Below, piece after piece: positions 38,605 through 46,603 of a stretch of 64,000 nucleotides of DNA (positions are counted from its first letter, which is position 1; every line of letters begins with the position of its first letter). The DNA comes from Streptomyces halstedii (GTDB lineage: Bacteria; Actinomycetota; Actinomycetes; Streptomycetales; Streptomycetaceae): positions 1-64,000 of the forward strand of contig JOAZ01000005.1 in NCBI GenBank assembly GCA_000720535.1, given 5' to 3'. The notes under the pieces are model-generated. The model worked only from the letters and a program-made list of their open reading frames with translations, searched no databases and had not been told where the DNA came from. The position numbers and the translations under genes are program-made.

Positions 38605-39654
38605 ATGAATCTTGCCTACATTCCCAGCCCGTCGACCGGCGTGATCGAGCTCGGCCCGATCCCGCTCCGCGGCTACGCGTTCTGCATCATCATCGGTGTC
38701 TTCGTCGCCGTCTGGTTCGGCAACAAGCGCTGGGTCGCCAGGGGCGGCGCAGCCGGCACCGTCGCCGACATCGCCGTGTGGGCGGTCCCCTTCGGCCTCG
38801 TCGGAGGCAGGCTCTACCACGTCATCACCGACTACCAGCTGTATTTCAGCGACGGTGAGAACTGGGTGGACGCCTTCAAGATCTGGCAGGGCGGCCTCGG
38901 CATCTGGGGCGCGGTCGCGCTCGGCGCGGTCGGCGCCTGGATCGGCTGCCGCCGCCGTGGGATCCCGCTGCCGGCCTGGGCCGACGCGCTGGCGCCCGGG
39001 ATCGCCTTCGCGCAGGCGATCGGCCGCTGGGGCAACTGGTTCAACCAGGAGCTCTACGGCAAGGAGACGGACCTTCCGTGGGCGGTCAAGATCAGTGAGG
39101 GTGCGAACCGGGTCGCGGGCACCTACCACCCGACCTTCCTCTACGAGTCGCTGTGGTGCGTCGGCGTGGCCCTCCTGGTCATCTGGGCGGACCGCCGCTT
39201 CAAGCTCGGGCACGGGCGGGCGTTCGCGCTGTACGTCGCGGCGTACTGCGCGGGCCGTGGCTGGATCGAGTACCTGCGGGTCGACGAGGCGCACCACGTG
39301 CTGGGCCTCCGGCTGAACGTCTGGACGGCGATCGTCGTCTTCGTGCTGGCGGTCGTCTACATGATCGTCTCGGCGAAGCTGCGGCCCGGCCGCGAGGAGA
39401 TCGTCGAACCGGCCGCGGTCGAGGCGCCGAAGGACGAGGCGGCGGACGCGGACGGCAAGGACGGCAAGGACGGCACGGCATCCGGGGGTTCCACGGACGC
39501 CACGGATCCCAAGGGTTCCACGGACTCCACCGACGCTGAGGGCTCCACCGACACCGAGGACACCAAGACCTCTGTCCCGGACGCCGCCGGTGCGGGGGCG
39601 AAGGAGCCGGGGGACGGCGCCGGCGCCACCCCGCAGAAGGCCGAGAAGAGCTGA
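38605..39654 (+). CDS. lgt: Prolipoprotein diacylglyceryl transferase
   Basis: Membrane enzyme that attaches diacylglycerol to the lipobox Cys of lipoproteins (349 residues). Seven hydrophobic segments span residues 15-265. The Lgt signature is AIGRWGNWFNQELYGKETDL with HPTFLYESLWC following; the Arg, Asn and Glu there are essential in the family. The last 75 residues are a low-complexity acidic tail of Asp, Ser, Thr, Gly and Lys (DATDPKGSTDSTDAEGSTD), as seen in other Streptomyces Lgt proteins and presumably cytosolic. The promoter is perhaps TTGCCG (38564) and TAGCGT (38589), a weak match. Confidence 0.96.
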   Translation: MNLAYIPSPSTGVIELGPIPLRGYAFCIIIGVFVAVWFGNKRWVARGGAAGTVADIAVWAVPFGLVGGRLYHVITDYQLYFSDGENWVDAFKIWQGGLGIWGAVALGAVGAWIGCRRRGIPLPAWADALAPGIAFAQAIGRWGNWFNQELYGKETDLPWAVKISEGANRVAGTYHPTFLYESLWCVGVALLVIWADRRFKLGHGRAFALYVAAYCAGRGWIEYLRVDEAHHVLGLRLNVWTAIVVFVLAVVYMIVSAKLRPGREEIVEPAAVEAPKDEAADADGKDGKDGTASGGSTDATDPKGSTDSTDAEGSTDTEDTKTSVPDAAGAGAKEPGDGAGATPQKAEKS

Positions 39655-39666
39655 CCCACGGGTTTC

Positions 39667-39709
39667 GAGGCGGGCGGGTCCGGTACGACGAACCGGACCC
39701 GCCCGCCTC
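39667..39709. terminator. Strong terminator after lgt
   Basis: Perfect 18-bp stem (39667-39684 with 39692-39709), a seven-base loop, then TTCTGTT. It separates lgt from the convergent seven-gene minus-strand operon whose last gene stops at 39746. Confidence 0.93.
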
Positions 39710-39745
39710 TTCTGTTCCCGCCCGCTCCTTCCCGTGTCCGCCCGG

Positions 39746-40600
39746 TCAGCCGTCGCGGTGCGCCAGGGACAGGGTCCGGCGGGCCGTGGCCACCACGGCC
39801 GCGTCCACGAACCGCCCGTCCGGCAGGGCCAGCGCGCCCTCCTCGGACCGGGCCGCCTCGACGACCTCCCGCGCCGCCTCGACCTCCCGTGGCGTGGGCC
39901 GGAACGCCCGCTCGATGACCGGCAGCTGCCGGGGATGGATCGCCGCCCGGCCGAGGAGGCCCAGCCCCCGGCCGTGCGCGCAGGAGGCCGAGAGCCCCGC
40001 CAGGTCCCGTACGTCGGGGAACACCGACATCGCGGGCGGGTCGAGCCCGGCCGCCCGCGCGGCCACCACCACCCGGCCCCGCGACCAGTCCAGCCCGGTG
40101 TCGTCCCGTACCCCCAGATCGGCGCGGAGGTCGGCCTCGCCCAGGGCGATGCCCCGCACCTCGGGGTGGGCCCCGGCGATCGCGTACGCGTGCTCGATCG
40201 CCAGGGCCGACTCCAGCAGGGGGTACAGCGGCACGCCCGGGGCCAGCGCGGCGACATGGTGCACCGACGCCGCGTGGGTGATCTTGGGCAGCCGTATCCC
40301 GGCCAGTCCGGGCAGCCCCGCCAGGGCCCGCACGTCGGCCTCCCCGTGCACCCGGACGTGCACCGGGACCCCGGCACCGTCCGAGGGGGGCGGACCGGCG
40401 AGCAGTTCGGCCGTGGCCGCCCTGGCGTACTCCCGGCGGTCCGGGGCGACCGCGTCCTCCAGGTCCACGATCACCGCGTCCGCGCCCGCCTCCAGCGCCT
40501 TGCGCACCACCTCGGGCCGGTCCCCGGGCACGTACAGCCAGGTCAGCGGCACCGCCGTCCCGCCGCTGCCCGGCCTGCCCGCCACGGACGGGCCGCTCAC
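39746..40600 (-). CDS. CitE-like (HpcH/HpaI) aldolase/lyase
   Basis: A 284-residue TIM-barrel lyase related to citrate lyase beta and malyl-CoA lyases. TWLYVPGDRPEVVRKAL, DAVIVDLEDAVAPDRRE, LYPLLESALAIEHAY and GIALGEADLRADLG are the usual blocks, supplying the Mg-binding Glu and Asp and the substrate Arg. Stand-alone CitE-like proteins often cleave short CoA thioesters. GTG 40600 overlaps the stop of the CoA-transferase gene by 4 bp, so the lyase is co-translated with an enzyme that makes CoA esters. It is the last gene of the ARH operon. Confidence 0.88.
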   Translation of the reverse strand: MSGPSVAGRPGSGGTAVPLTWLYVPGDRPEVVRKALEAGADAVIVDLEDAVAPDRREYARAATAELLAGPPPSDGAGVPVHVRVHGEADVRALAGLPGLAGIRLPKITHAASVHHVAALAPGVPLYPLLESALAIEHAYAIAGAHPEVRGIALGEADLRADLGVRDDTGLDWSRGRVVVAARAAGLDPPAMSVFPDVRDLAGLSASCAHGRGLGLLGRAAIHPRQLPVIERAFRPTPREVEAAREVVEAARSEEGALALPDGRFVDAAVVATARRTLSLAHRDG

Positions 40601-41853
40601 AGGGTGCCCTCGGCGCGCAGCGCGGCGATACGGGACGGCGACAGGCCCAGCTCCGTCAGGATCTCCTCGGTGTCCGCGCCGTGCGGTCTGCCCGCCCAGC
40701 GGATCGACCCCGGCGTCTCCGAGAGCCGGAAGAGCACGTTCTGCATCCGCAGCGGCCCCAGCTCCGGGTCGTCCACCTCGGTGACGGTGTCGAGCGCCCG
40801 GTACTGAGGGTCCTCCAGCACGTCCCGTACGTCCTGGACCGGGGCGATCGCCGCCTCGGCCTTCTCGAACGAGGACACCGCCTCCTCCCGGGTGCGCCGG
40901 GCGATCCAGTGGCCGACGGCCTCGTCCAGCTCGTCGGCGTGCTCGGCCCGGGTGGTCCCGGCCGCGAACCACGGTTCCTCGATCAGCTCCGGGCGGCCCA
41001 CCAGGCGCATCACGCGCTCCGCGACCGACTGGGCCGAGGTGGAGACCGCCACCCAGTGGCCGTCCGAGGTCCGGTAGGTGTTGCGCGGGGCGTTGTTGCG
41101 GGAGCGGTTGCCGGTGCGCGGCTGGACGTAACCGAGCTGGTCGTACCAGAGCGGCTGCGGCCCCAGCACGGTCAGGATCGGCTCGATGATCGCCAGGTCG
41201 ACCACCTGCCCGCGCCCGGTGCGCTCCCGCCCGGACAGGGCCGTCATCACCGCGTACGCCGTGGCGAGCGCCGCGATCGAGTCCGCGAGCCCGAACGGGG
41301 GCAGCGTCGGCGGACCGTCCGGCTCCCCGGTGACGGCGGCGAACCCGCTCATCGCCTCGGCCAGCGTGCCGAAGCCGGGGCGGTGCGCGTACGGGCCGAA
41401 CTGGCCGAAGCCCGTGACCCGGGCCAGCACCAGCCGGGGGTTGGCGGCGCTCAGCTCCTCCCAGCCCAGGCCCCAGCGCTCCAGCGTCCCCGGCCGGAAG
41501 TTCTCGACGACCACGTCCGCCCCGGCGGCCAGCCTCAGCAGCACCTCCCGGCCGCCGGGCCCGGACAGGTCCAGGGTCATCGTCCGCTTGTTGCGGCCGA
41601 GCAGTTTCCACCACAGCCCGACGCCGTCCTTCGAGGGGCCGTGGCCCCGGGAGGGGTCCGGCCTGCGCGGGTGCTCGATCTTGACGACCTCGGCGCCGAA
41701 GTCCCCGAGCATGGTGGCCGCGAGCGGCCCGGCGAACAGGGTGGCGAGATCCAGGACCCGCAGGCCGCGCAGCGGACCGGCGGGGGCGGGAGCGGGAGCA
41801 GGAGCGGGAGCGGGGCTGGCGGACGGGTCAGGGGACGCGGTCGGTGTGTTCAT
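40597..41853 (-). CDS. Class III CoA-transferase (CaiB/BaiF family)
   Basis: A 418-residue family III CoA-transferase, which moves CoA between carboxylic acids. GLRVLDLATLFAGPLAATML and LGDFGAEVVKIEHP open the fold. NKRTMTLDLSGPGGRE and VVVENFRPGTLERWGL follow. The catalytic Asp is probably Asp191 in PPFGLADSIAAL. The first 26 residues are a Pro/Ala/Ser tract without family similarity, so the true start may be slightly downstream. Donor and acceptor acids unknown. Coupled by 4-bp overlaps to the sugar-kinase gene upstream and the lyase gene downstream. Confidence 0.9.
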   Translation of the reverse strand: MNTPTASPDPSASPAPAPAPAPAPAGPLRGLRVLDLATLFAGPLAATMLGDFGAEVVKIEHPRRPDPSRGHGPSKDGVGLWWKLLGRNKRTMTLDLSGPGGREVLLRLAAGADVVVENFRPGTLERWGLGWEELSAANPRLVLARVTGFGQFGPYAHRPGFGTLAEAMSGFAAVTGEPDGPPTLPPFGLADSIAALATAYAVMTALSGRERTGRGQVVDLAIIEPILTVLGPQPLWYDQLGYVQPRTGNRSRNNAPRNTYRTSDGHWVAVSTSAQSVAERVMRLVGRPELIEEPWFAAGTTRAEHADELDEAVGHWIARRTREEAVSSFEKAEAAIAPVQDVRDVLEDPQYRALDTVTEVDDPELGPLRMQNVLFRLSETPGSIRWAGRPHGADTEEILTELGLSPSRIAALRAEGTL

Positions 41854-42734
41854 GCGGCATCGATCTCGCCGCGGTAGGGCATCGACGTCGAGGCCCCGGG
41901 TCTTTGCACGCTGAGCGCCGCCGCCGCGGACGCCCAGGCCAGCGCCTCCGGGACCGCCCGTCCCTCGGCCAGCGCCACGGCCAGGGTGCCGACGAAGGTG
42001 TCCCCGGCGCCGGTCGTGTCGACGGCGGTGACCTCGGGCGCGGGGAACAGCACGGCCTCGCCGCCCCGGGCCGCGTACAGACAGCCCTTCGGGCCGAGGG
42101 TGATGACGACCTCCGGGACCCGGCGCAGCAGCAGGTGGGCCGCGGCGTGCGGGTCGTCGTGGCCGCAGAGCGCGGCGGCCTCGTGCTCGCTGGGGACCAG
42201 CAGGTCCACCGCGTCCAGCAGCCCGTCCGGCAGCGGTCGCACGGGGGAGGGGGTGAGGATCGTGCGTACGCCCATCGACCGCGCGCCGCGTGCCGCCTCG
42301 GTCACCACGTCCAGGGGGAGTTCCAGCTGGAGCAGGAGCAGTCCGGCCGCCGCGACGGCGGCGTGCTCGTCCGGCCCGACCGTGGTGAGGGTGCCGTTGG
42401 CTCCGGGAACCACCACCATCGCGTGGGAGCCCCCGTCCTCCACGACGATGTGCGCTGTGCCGCTGGGTCCGGCCACCGTGCGCAGGAGGCCGGTGCTGAC
42501 GCCCGCGTCCTCCAGGTTCGCCCGCAGCAGCGGCCCGTAGGCGTCGGTGCCGACCGCGCCGATCATCACCACCTCGCCGCCCGCGCGGGCCGCCGCGACG
42601 GCCTGGTTGGCCCCCTTGCCGCCGGGCACGGTCAGGAACTCGCGTCCGGTGACGGTCTCCCCGCGCCCGGGTGCCCGGGAGGTGTAGGTGACCAGGTCCA
42701 TGTGGGTGCTGCCGAGCACCGCGATCACTGTCAT
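41850..42734 (-). CDS. PfkB-family sugar kinase (ribokinase-like)
   Basis: A 294-residue carbohydrate kinase. The N-terminal signature FLTVPGGKGANQAVAAARAG and the C-terminal VDTTGAGDTFVGTLAVALAE, with the catalytic Asp in GAGD, are complete. GSTHMDLVTYTSRAP is the ribokinase-like opening and the overall length fits ribokinase. Within an operon of ADP-ribosylglycohydrolase-like proteins, ribose or a ribosylated compound is the likely substrate, but this is inference from neighbours. Confidence 0.92.
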   Translation of the reverse strand: MTVIAVLGSTHMDLVTYTSRAPGRGETVTGREFLTVPGGKGANQAVAAARAGGEVVMIGAVGTDAYGPLLRANLEDAGVSTGLLRTVAGPSGTAHIVVEDGGSHAMVVVPGANGTLTTVGPDEHAAVAAAGLLLLQLELPLDVVTEAARGARSMGVRTILTPSPVRPLPDGLLDAVDLLVPSEHEAAALCGHDDPHAAAHLLLRRVPEVVITLGPKGCLYAARGGEAVLFPAPEVTAVDTTGAGDTFVGTLAVALAEGRAVPEALAWASAAAALSVQRPGASTSMPYRGEIDAA

Positions 42735-44098
42735 GGGCGGTGTGCCTCCTGGTGGGTCAGTTCGGCGAGGGTGTCGAAGCCGACGCCGTCGAAACCGGGC
42801 ACGGACGTCGTGAGCCGGTTCTTGAGCGGCGCGGTCCAGCGCTCGGGCAGCGCGGCGGGCCGCCCGGCCAGCAGGCCCGCGAGCGAACCGGCGGTGGCGC
42901 CGTTGGAGTCGGTGTCCCAGCCGCCGGACACCGTGGCGCAGAGCGAGCGGCCGAAGTCACCGTCCGCGTGGGTGAGGGCGGCGGCCAGCAGCGCCGCGTT
43001 GGGCAGGACGTGCACCCAGTGGTGGGTGTCGGCGTAGACGGCGTGCAAGCGGTCCACCACCCGGTCGAAGTCCCCTTCCGCGCGCGCCGCGTCGATGCCG
43101 AGGCGCACCGCGCGGGCGTAGCGGGAACGGGGCGGCACCACGCGCAGACCGGCCGCCAGGCAGCCGTGCACATCGGTCTCCCCGCCCGCCGCCTCGGCGA
43201 GCGCGGCGGCGGTGAACATCGCCCCGTACACCCCGTTGGCCGTGTGGCTGAGCACCGCGTCCCGGTGCGCCTGCTCGGCGGCGGCGGCCGGGTCGCCCGG
43301 ACGGGTCCAGCCGTGCACGTCCGCCCGGATCTGGGCGCCGATCCACTCCCGGAACGGGTTGCGCCGCCGGGCGGTGTGCGGCGGCTCGACCCCGTCGAGC
43401 AGATTGCGGTACGCGATCCGCTCGGCGGTGAAGATCCGCCCGGCGGGCAGGGTGTCGAGCCAGAGCCGGGCGACGTCGTCCGTGGAGAAGTCCCGGCCGT
43501 GGCGGCGGAGCAGCACCAGCCCCAGCACGGGGAAGTCGAGGTCGTCGTCCTCCGGCATGCCGTCGATGTTCTCGGCCAGCGAGGTGGCGGCCGAGCGGCG
43601 GTTCCACGGGTAGGCGGCGGCCAGCCCGGCGGGCAGCCCGCGGGCGGTGAACCAGGTGGTGAGCGGCCAGTTGCCGGTGGCCCGCGCCAGTGCGCGGATC
43701 CCGTCCAGGGGCAGCTTCTCGACGGGCTTGCCGAGCAGGCAGCCCGCGGCCCGGCCCAGCCAGGCAGCGTGCAGCCGTTCGGGTCCGAGGGCCACCGGCC
43801 GGGCGCGGGGGGCCGGCCAGCGGGGGCACGCGGCCCGGATCGCGGCCAGGTCCGTCGGTTCGTCCCGCGCCGACGGGCTCTCGATCAGCGCGAGTTCGTC
43901 GAGCAGGCACTCGGCCAGGGCCCGCAGCCGGGGTGGCGCGGGCGCCTGGGAGACACCGGCGCGCTCCGGCGCGGGGGCGCCACCGGCGTCCGACCAGCGG
44001 CGTGCGACGGCACGGGCGTCCCGGCCGTCCTGCTCCGCCTGGCGCAGCTCATGGCCCACCAGGTCCTCGGGCTGCGCCCAGGTCAGCCGTACGCTCAT
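42731..44098 (-). CDS. ADP-ribosylglycohydrolase family protein, variant motifs (ARH-1)
   Basis: A 455-residue protein. About 105 residues of variable sequence precede the ARH fold. The first metal motif, normally GD in GLAxGDALGxPxE, reads RAAGCLLGKPVE, so the usual Asp is Cys120. The second, usually TDDT, reads MPEDDDLDFP (Asp184-186). The third is intact, SGGWDTDSNGATAG (about residue 394). This pattern belongs to a recognisable subgroup rather than a random loss, and may use a different metal arrangement or substrate. It overlaps ARH-2 and the kinase gene by 4 bp. Confidence 0.88.
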   Translation of the reverse strand: MSVRLTWAQPEDLVGHELRQAEQDGRDARAVARRWSDAGGAPAPERAGVSQAPAPPRLRALAECLLDELALIESPSARDEPTDLAAIRAACPRWPAPRARPVALGPERLHAAWLGRAAGCLLGKPVEKLPLDGIRALARATGNWPLTTWFTARGLPAGLAAAYPWNRRSAATSLAENIDGMPEDDDLDFPVLGLVLLRRHGRDFSTDDVARLWLDTLPAGRIFTAERIAYRNLLDGVEPPHTARRRNPFREWIGAQIRADVHGWTRPGDPAAAAEQAHRDAVLSHTANGVYGAMFTAAALAEAAGGETDVHGCLAAGLRVVPPRSRYARAVRLGIDAARAEGDFDRVVDRLHAVYADTHHWVHVLPNAALLAAALTHADGDFGRSLCATVSGGWDTDSNGATAGSLAGLLAGRPAALPERWTAPLKNRLTTSVPGFDGVGFDTLAELTHQEAHRP

Positions 44099-45285
44099 CG
44101 GGGGCCGGCCAGTTCGGCGAACGCCGCGTCCTGGGTCCGGCGGCGGGCGGTGTCCCGTACGAAGACCTCGCGGGCCACCTCCGCCAGGGCGCGGGCCGGT
44201 GCGTGCAGGTCGAGGCGGCTGGCGTCGGCGACCGTCTTCGCCCAGGCCCCGGGCACGGCCCCCTCGCCGTGCAGCGCGCCCGCGATGGCCCCGCCCATGG
44301 TGGCGATCGAGTCGCAGTCCCGGCCGTAGTTGACCGCGCCGAGCACCGTCCGCCGGTAGTCGCCGCCGCCGACCAGCAGCATGCCGAGCGCGATGGGCAA
44401 CTCCTCGATCGCGTGCAGCCGGGAGGGCCGCCGGGCACCCAGCGAGGGGTCGCGGTAGTGCGGGCCCACCGTGTCGAAGGGGGCGACGGCGGCGCGCAGC
44501 GGGCCGAGCGCGGACTCGAAGTCCTGGTGGCGCACGGCGACTTCGCACACCGCCTCGATCGCCGTACGGGTGCCGTCCTTGGCGAGCGCCAGGCAGGTCT
44601 CCACGACGGAGGCGGGCGTCGCGCCCGGTGCGCAGGCGGCGGCCACCGCCGCCGCCAGGACCCCGGCCGCCTCCCGCCCGTACGAGGACTGGTGGGCCCC
44701 GGCGACGTCCAGCGCCTCCGCGTACGCCGCCTCCGGGCGGGCCGCGTTGACCAGGCCGACCGGCGCCATGTACATCGCCGCCCCGCAGTTGACGATGTTT
44801 CCGGTGCCCGCCTCGCGGGGGTCCGCGTGGCCGTAGTGCAGCCGGGTGACGATCCACTTCTCGGCCAGGAAGATCCGCTGGAGCGGCAGCGCCTCGGCCT
44901 CCAGTTCGGGAATCCAGCGGGGGCGGGACATCAGGTCCGGGACGAGGTGGTCGGCGACCGCGTACGCGTCGAGGTGGTCGCGCACGGCCTCGTACACCCG
45001 CACCAGCGCATGGGTCATCAGGGTGTCGTCGGTGACGTGCCCGTCGCCCTTGTGGTACGGGGCGATCGGGCGCGCGGTGCGCCAGTCGTCGCCGTACCAG
45101 GGGCCGACGACACCGGTCACCCGGCCCCCGTGGCGCTCCGCGATCTGCTCCGGGGTCCAGCCCTCGACCGGGCCGCCGAGCGCGTCGCCGACCGCCGCCC
45201 CGACCAGAGCGCCGGTGACGCGGTCATCCAGGGTGAGTGCCGTGGCGGTGTCCGGCCCGGCCGCTGTGGATGTTTTGGGTGTCAT
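44095..45285 (-). CDS. ADP-ribosylglycohydrolase family protein, canonical (ARH-2)
   Basis: A 396-residue hydrolase of the DraG/ARH class, expected to cleave a ribosyl bond with two Mg ions. All three metal motifs are present: GAAVGDALGGPVEGW (Asp34), GHVTDDTLMTHAL (Thr85-Asp86-Asp87-Thr88) and NYGRDCDSIATMGG (about residue 325). Substrate could be an ADP-ribosylated protein, ADP-ribose derivative or other N-/O-riboside. Its start overlaps the end of ARH-3 by 62 bp, the only long overlap in the operon. Confidence 0.93.
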   Translation of the reverse strand: MTPKTSTAAGPDTATALTLDDRVTGALVGAAVGDALGGPVEGWTPEQIAERHGGRVTGVVGPWYGDDWRTARPIAPYHKGDGHVTDDTLMTHALVRVYEAVRDHLDAYAVADHLVPDLMSRPRWIPELEAEALPLQRIFLAEKWIVTRLHYGHADPREAGTGNIVNCGAAMYMAPVGLVNAARPEAAYAEALDVAGAHQSSYGREAAGVLAAAVAAACAPGATPASVVETCLALAKDGTRTAIEAVCEVAVRHQDFESALGPLRAAVAPFDTVGPHYRDPSLGARRPSRLHAIEELPIALGMLLVGGGDYRRTVLGAVNYGRDCDSIATMGGAIAGALHGEGAVPGAWAKTVADASRLDLHAPARALAEVAREVFVRDTARRRTQDAAFAELAGPR

Positions 45286-46603
45286 GGGTGAATTGTCCCT
45301 CCGGTGGGGCCGGTTCCGTGGCTGCCAGCTGCCCGGCGAGTTCGATGAGGTCGGTCCCGGCGAGGCGCGGCAGCGCGCAGCCGGCCAGGGTGCGGCAGGC
45401 CTCGCGCCAGCCCGCCGGCACGCTGCCGCTTCCGCCCAGCGCGCCGGTCAGCGCCCCGGCCAGGGCGGGCGCCGAGTCGGCGACCCGGGAGAGGCAGGCC
45501 GCCGCGGGCACGGCCTGCGCGATCTCGCCCCGGGCGGCGGTCGTCAGGGCGAGGGCGACCGGCACGGTCTCGGCGGCGGCGATCCCGTAGCTGTACACGT
45601 GGTCGACGATCTGGTGCTCCAGCACGGGCACCAGGGCGAACGCGCCCCACGCCTCGCCCGCGAACTCCCGTGCCAGCCGCACCGCGTGGGCCGCGTTGCG
45701 GGCGATCTCGGTGCCCTCGGGGAGCTGTTCGAGCGCGGCGTTCACCACGGTGTCCACGTCCGCCCCCGCGAGCGCCCGCGCGACGGCGGCGGCGACCGCG
45801 CGGGCACCGTGCACGCCGTCACCGTCCTGGGTGTACCGGGCGTCGAACTCGGCGAGTTCCGCGGCGGCGGCCGGGTCACCGGGGTGGAGGACCGCGAGGA
45901 CGGCGGCCCGCACACAGGCCGCGTCGTCGAAGTAGTGCGGATTGTCGTGGCCGGTGGCGGGCGGGCGCAGCCCCGCGGCGAGGTTGCCCAGTCCGGCCCG
46001 TACGGAGATCCGGGCCCGGAGCGGCAGGACGGCGGACTCGACCTCGGGGGCCCGTGCGCTGGCGGCGGCGACCGTCGCGGCCAGCGCGTTCCAGGACCGG
46101 TCGATCGCGTCCCGCATCCGGCGTCCGGGCGGCAGGCCCGGGGTGTCGTCGGCCGCGGCGGCCAGCACGGTCCTGGCGGTGAACGCGGCCCACTCGGCGT
46201 CGTCCGAGGGCCCGAGCCGGAGCGGTTCGGGCGGCTGGTTCAGCGCGATCGGCACGGGGAGCGTGGTGGTGGCGTTCTGCTCGGCGAAGGTGTCCAGCTC
46301 GCGGGTGAGCCGCCGGGTCCACTCGGGCATCCGCGCCGCCCGGTGCCGCGCGGCGGGCCACCCGGAGGCGTCCCCGGCCGCCAGTCCCAGCAGCAGCCCC
46401 TCGATCCGGGCCGGGCGGCCGGGGGCGGTGGCCCCGCGCGCCGTGGCGGCGCGCGGCGGAGCGGGGGCGGCCCGGCGTTCGGGGGAGCCCGGGGCGGGGG
46501 CCACCGTCTCGGGGCGGGTGGTGCGTCCGGACACCAGGCCGGACGGCGCGGACCCCGGCCCGGCCCCGGAATCCGGGGCGGGGGGCGGGCCCAGGGCGCT
46601 CAT
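45224..46603 (-). CDS. ADP-ribosylglycohydrolase family protein, degenerate (ARH-3)
   Basis: A 459-residue member with a Pro/Ala-rich N-terminus of about 65 residues. The first motif is kept ([16 protein letters not shown], Asp78). The second reads [11 protein letters not shown] (Asp134-135) instead of TDDT. The third reads [20 protein letters not shown] (Asp376 only), having lost the first Asp of the DxDS pair. Metal binding is therefore probably weakened; it may be a binding or regulatory subunit, or have a different reaction. It overlaps ARH-4 by 4 bp and ARH-2 by 62 bp. Confidence 0.85.
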   Translation of the reverse strand: MSALGPPPAPDSGAGPGSAPSGLVSGRTTRPETVAPAPGSPERRAAPAPPRAATARGATAPGRPARIEGLLLGLAAGDASGWPAARHRAARMPEWTRRLTRELDTFAEQNATTTLPVPIALNQPPEPLRLGPSDDAEWAAFTARTVLAAAADDTPGLPPGRRMRDAIDRSWNALAATVAAASARAPEVESAVLPLRARISVRAGLGNLAAGLRPPATGHDNPHYFDDAACVRAAVLAVLHPGDPAAAAELAEFDARYTQDGDGVHGARAVAAAVARALAGADVDTVVNAALEQLPEGTEIARNAAHAVRLAREFAGEAWGAFALVPVLEHQIVDHVYSYGIAAAETVPVALALTTAARGEIAQAVPAAACLSRVADSAPALAGALTGALGGSGSVPAGWREACRTLAGCALPRLAGTDLIELAGQLAATEPAPPEGQFTHDTQNIHSGRAGHRHGTHPG

